From: JAAYBT01 sp964404395
Lineage (GTDB): Bacteria > Bacillota > Clostridia > Acetivibrionales > DTU013
Direction of reading: 5' to 3'
Length of the DNA: 7,788 bases
NCBI GenBank assembly: GCA_964404395.1
Contig: CAYOKA010000106.1
Span: 1 to 7,788, forward strand
Below, in pieces: positions 6,484 to 7,788 of the stretch. A model generated the notes under the pieces. The model saw nothing but the letters and a program-made list of their open reading frames with translations, ran no database searches and had not been told where the DNA came from. Every line of letters starts with the position of its first letter. Position 1 is the first letter of the stretch. The position numbers and the translations under genes were made by a program.

Positions 6484-7788
6484 ATGATTGGTAAAAAAGC
6501 AATGTGGTGTGAGAAAGCAGGAGTTAAAAAGTGCCTTGAGATAGTCCTGATTATCATGATTATTTCACTGGCAATGCTTTGGGCGCCGACAAAGGTTTTG
6601 GGGCTTTCAGAGGTTGCTCCGGCTGCAGCGGCTACTCCGGCACCTGTTGAGGATACACCCTACACCGAGGATGCCGGAATGAGTGAAACGGCCTATCGCG
6701 TGAAACCTTTGCAAGACAGGCTGGCACAGATGTCTGTTGAAACTGTTGAAGGCTACGCCAACCGTTATGATGATATGAAAACACATTGGAGCCGGCAAGT
6801 GGTTGGAAAGCTGACCGGCCTTGATATTATAGCAGGGTACTATGGAGGGTTCTGGCCGGGTGAACCGGTTCAGGGAGAACAGTTTATCAAGATGGCTATC
6901 CTGGCCATGGGCCATAGAATAGAGCAGGGTACTGACTACTGGGCACAGCCTTATATTGATGCTGCCCTGAGCGAAGGCCTTATTGAAGAAGGTGAGATTC
7001 TCGATTATAAGAAGCCCTTGCTTAGGGAGCAAATGATTAGGATTATCGTCAGGACAGCGCTGAAGATTGACGAGAAGCCGGACAACCTCTACGACCCTTA
7101 CATCATCGGGAAGGTTTCTGACTACGAGGAGATTTCAGACAATCTGAAGCAGTTTGTAATAGATGGGTATAAGTTGGGGCTGGTGCAGGGCTCGGGCGGC
7201 AGGTTCCACCCAAAGGATACACTAACCAGAGGCGAGGCGGCCACTGTCATCATCCGGATTCTGGATATGACCGAAAGGAAGCCTATGGCACCTGGAGAAG
7301 ATGAAATGCTAAGCCTCTTGGATTCTCGAGGGAATCCAACCATAGTTTATCCGGGCAGCGTGAAGGAGCTGTTTACGGTGGCGAAGGCTACCGAGGCTGC
7401 AATACCGAAGGCCAAGGGCTTTGTTAACTTCTTCATTGGTGCTGATGGTAAATATATCGGGGCAAATATGTATAGGGATAAGGCTGCCTATGATCGCTCT
7501 ATTTTTGGTAAAACAGCATCATTTGCAATTGCCTACAATGTCAGGGATACGACATATGCATATGACCTTGTTGTATGGGATGATGAATCATACGAAGAAC
7601 TCTTCCCGGATTTTATTAGAGAAATCTTTAGAACTGTTTTTGAAGCTGATGCTCAGAAGGCCATCCAGTTACATGACCAATACATGGGCCAGCGATATAC
7701 CAGAACCGACGGGCTGAACGATTACACGACCACAAGGTTGAATGACCGAAAAACTTCATTTATACGTCAGGATGACATTGGTTTTACC
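6484..7788 (+). CDS. Secreted protein with three SLH domains, 3' end outside the window
   Basis: The frame is open from ATG 6484 to the last base (435 codons, no stop), so the C-terminus is missing. Residues 1-40 form a signal peptide: a Lys-containing start, the hydrophobic run LEIVLIIMIISLAMLW (18-33), then a likely cut after VLG (38-40). A short Ala/Pro-rich stretch (44-55) follows. Three S-layer homology repeats come next: about 98-144 (GLDIIAGYYGGFWPGEPV), 152-195 (YIDAALSEGLI, REQMIRII), and 212-262 (GYKLGLVQGSGGRFHPKDTL, TRGEAATVIIRIL). SLH domains bind pyruvylated secondary cell-wall polymers, so the protein should be held on the cell surface. Residues 270-435 are not recognised; they contain GFVNFFIGADGKYIGANMY and YAYDLVVWDDESYEELFPDF and look like a folded alpha/beta region. 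The gene lies 50 nt after the FHA gene in the same direction and may supply an extracellular part of the Tad system. Confidence 0.9.
   Translation, partial: MIGKKAMWCEKAGVKKCLEIVLIIMIISLAMLWAPTKVLGLSEVAPAAAATPAPVEDTPYTEDAGMSETAYRVKPLQDRLAQMSVETVEGYANRYDDMKTHWSRQVVGKLTGLDIIAGYYGGFWPGEPVQGEQFIKMAILAMGHRIEQGTDYWAQPYIDAALSEGLIEEGEILDYKKPLLREQMIRIIVRTALKIDEKPDNLYDPYIIGKVSDYEEISDNLKQFVIDGYKLGLVQGSGGRFHPKDTLTRGEAATVIIRILDMTERKPMAPGEDEMLSLLDSRGNPTIVYPGSVKELFTVAKATEAAIPKAKGFVNFFIGADGKYIGANMYRDKAAYDRSIFGKTASFAIAYNVRDTTYAYDLVVWDDESYEELFPDFIREIFRTVFEADAQKAIQLHDQYMGQRYTRTDGLNDYTTTRLNDRKTSFIRQDDIGFT

Noticed and set aside
6607..7032. 141-residue - strand frame
   Set aside because: It is antisense to the first two SLH repeats and shows no recognisable domain.
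7421..7717. 98-residue + strand frame near the window end
   Set aside because: It lies in another frame inside the SLH protein gene, whose frame is open from 6484 with signal peptide and SLH repeats.

Overview
The window reads as one co-oriented gene cluster (+ strand throughout) for a Tad-type (Flp, type IVb) pilus or secretion machine of a Gram-positive, probably clostridial (Bacillota), bacterium. The taxonomic inference rests on strong purine-rich ribosome binding sites (AGGGGAGG, GGAGGTGA, AGGTGAGG), TTG and GTG starts, moderately AT-rich DNA, a clostridial-style Flp1-like pilin, a protein of the DUF6382-plus-FHA type, and an S-layer-homology (SLH) protein with a signal peptide. No species can be named from the sequence alone.

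Layout: 26-1267 TadZ/CpaE-like receiver-plus-ParA/MinD-type ATPase; 1260-2621 TadA/CpaF secretion ATPase; 2614-3357 TadB and 3413-4279 TadC inner-membrane platform proteins; 4280-4414 an intergenic stretch with two nested inverted repeats; 4415-4630 a small Flp-like pilin; 4631-4768 a short intergenic region; 4769-6433 a membrane protein with a DUF6382-like N-terminal domain, two membrane segments, a Gly/Ser repeat linker and a C-terminal FHA domain; 6484-7788 the 5' part of a secreted triple-SLH protein that is still open at the window edge.

How the genes may work together: TadZ would position the machine, TadA would power it, TadB and TadC would form the membrane platform, and the small pilin would be the extruded subunit. 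No prepilin peptidase, CpaB-like or TadE/TadG-like pseudopilin gene lies in the window; they may be just outside or elsewhere. The FHA protein would give a cytoplasmic phosphopeptide-type reader next to the platform, and the SLH protein a cell-wall-attached extracellular part. These last two links are inferred from gene order.

The tadZ-tadA-tadB part is tightly packed, with two 8-nt overlaps and Shine-Dalgarno sequences inside the upstream genes, which suggests translational coupling. The less usual points are the degenerate P-loop and receiver of TadZ, CxxC pairs at both ends of TadA, the nested inverted repeats before the pilin, a nearly perfect 51-bp tandem duplication in the FHA protein, a pseudokinase-like look to that protein's N-terminal domain, and an unrecognised domain after the SLH repeats.
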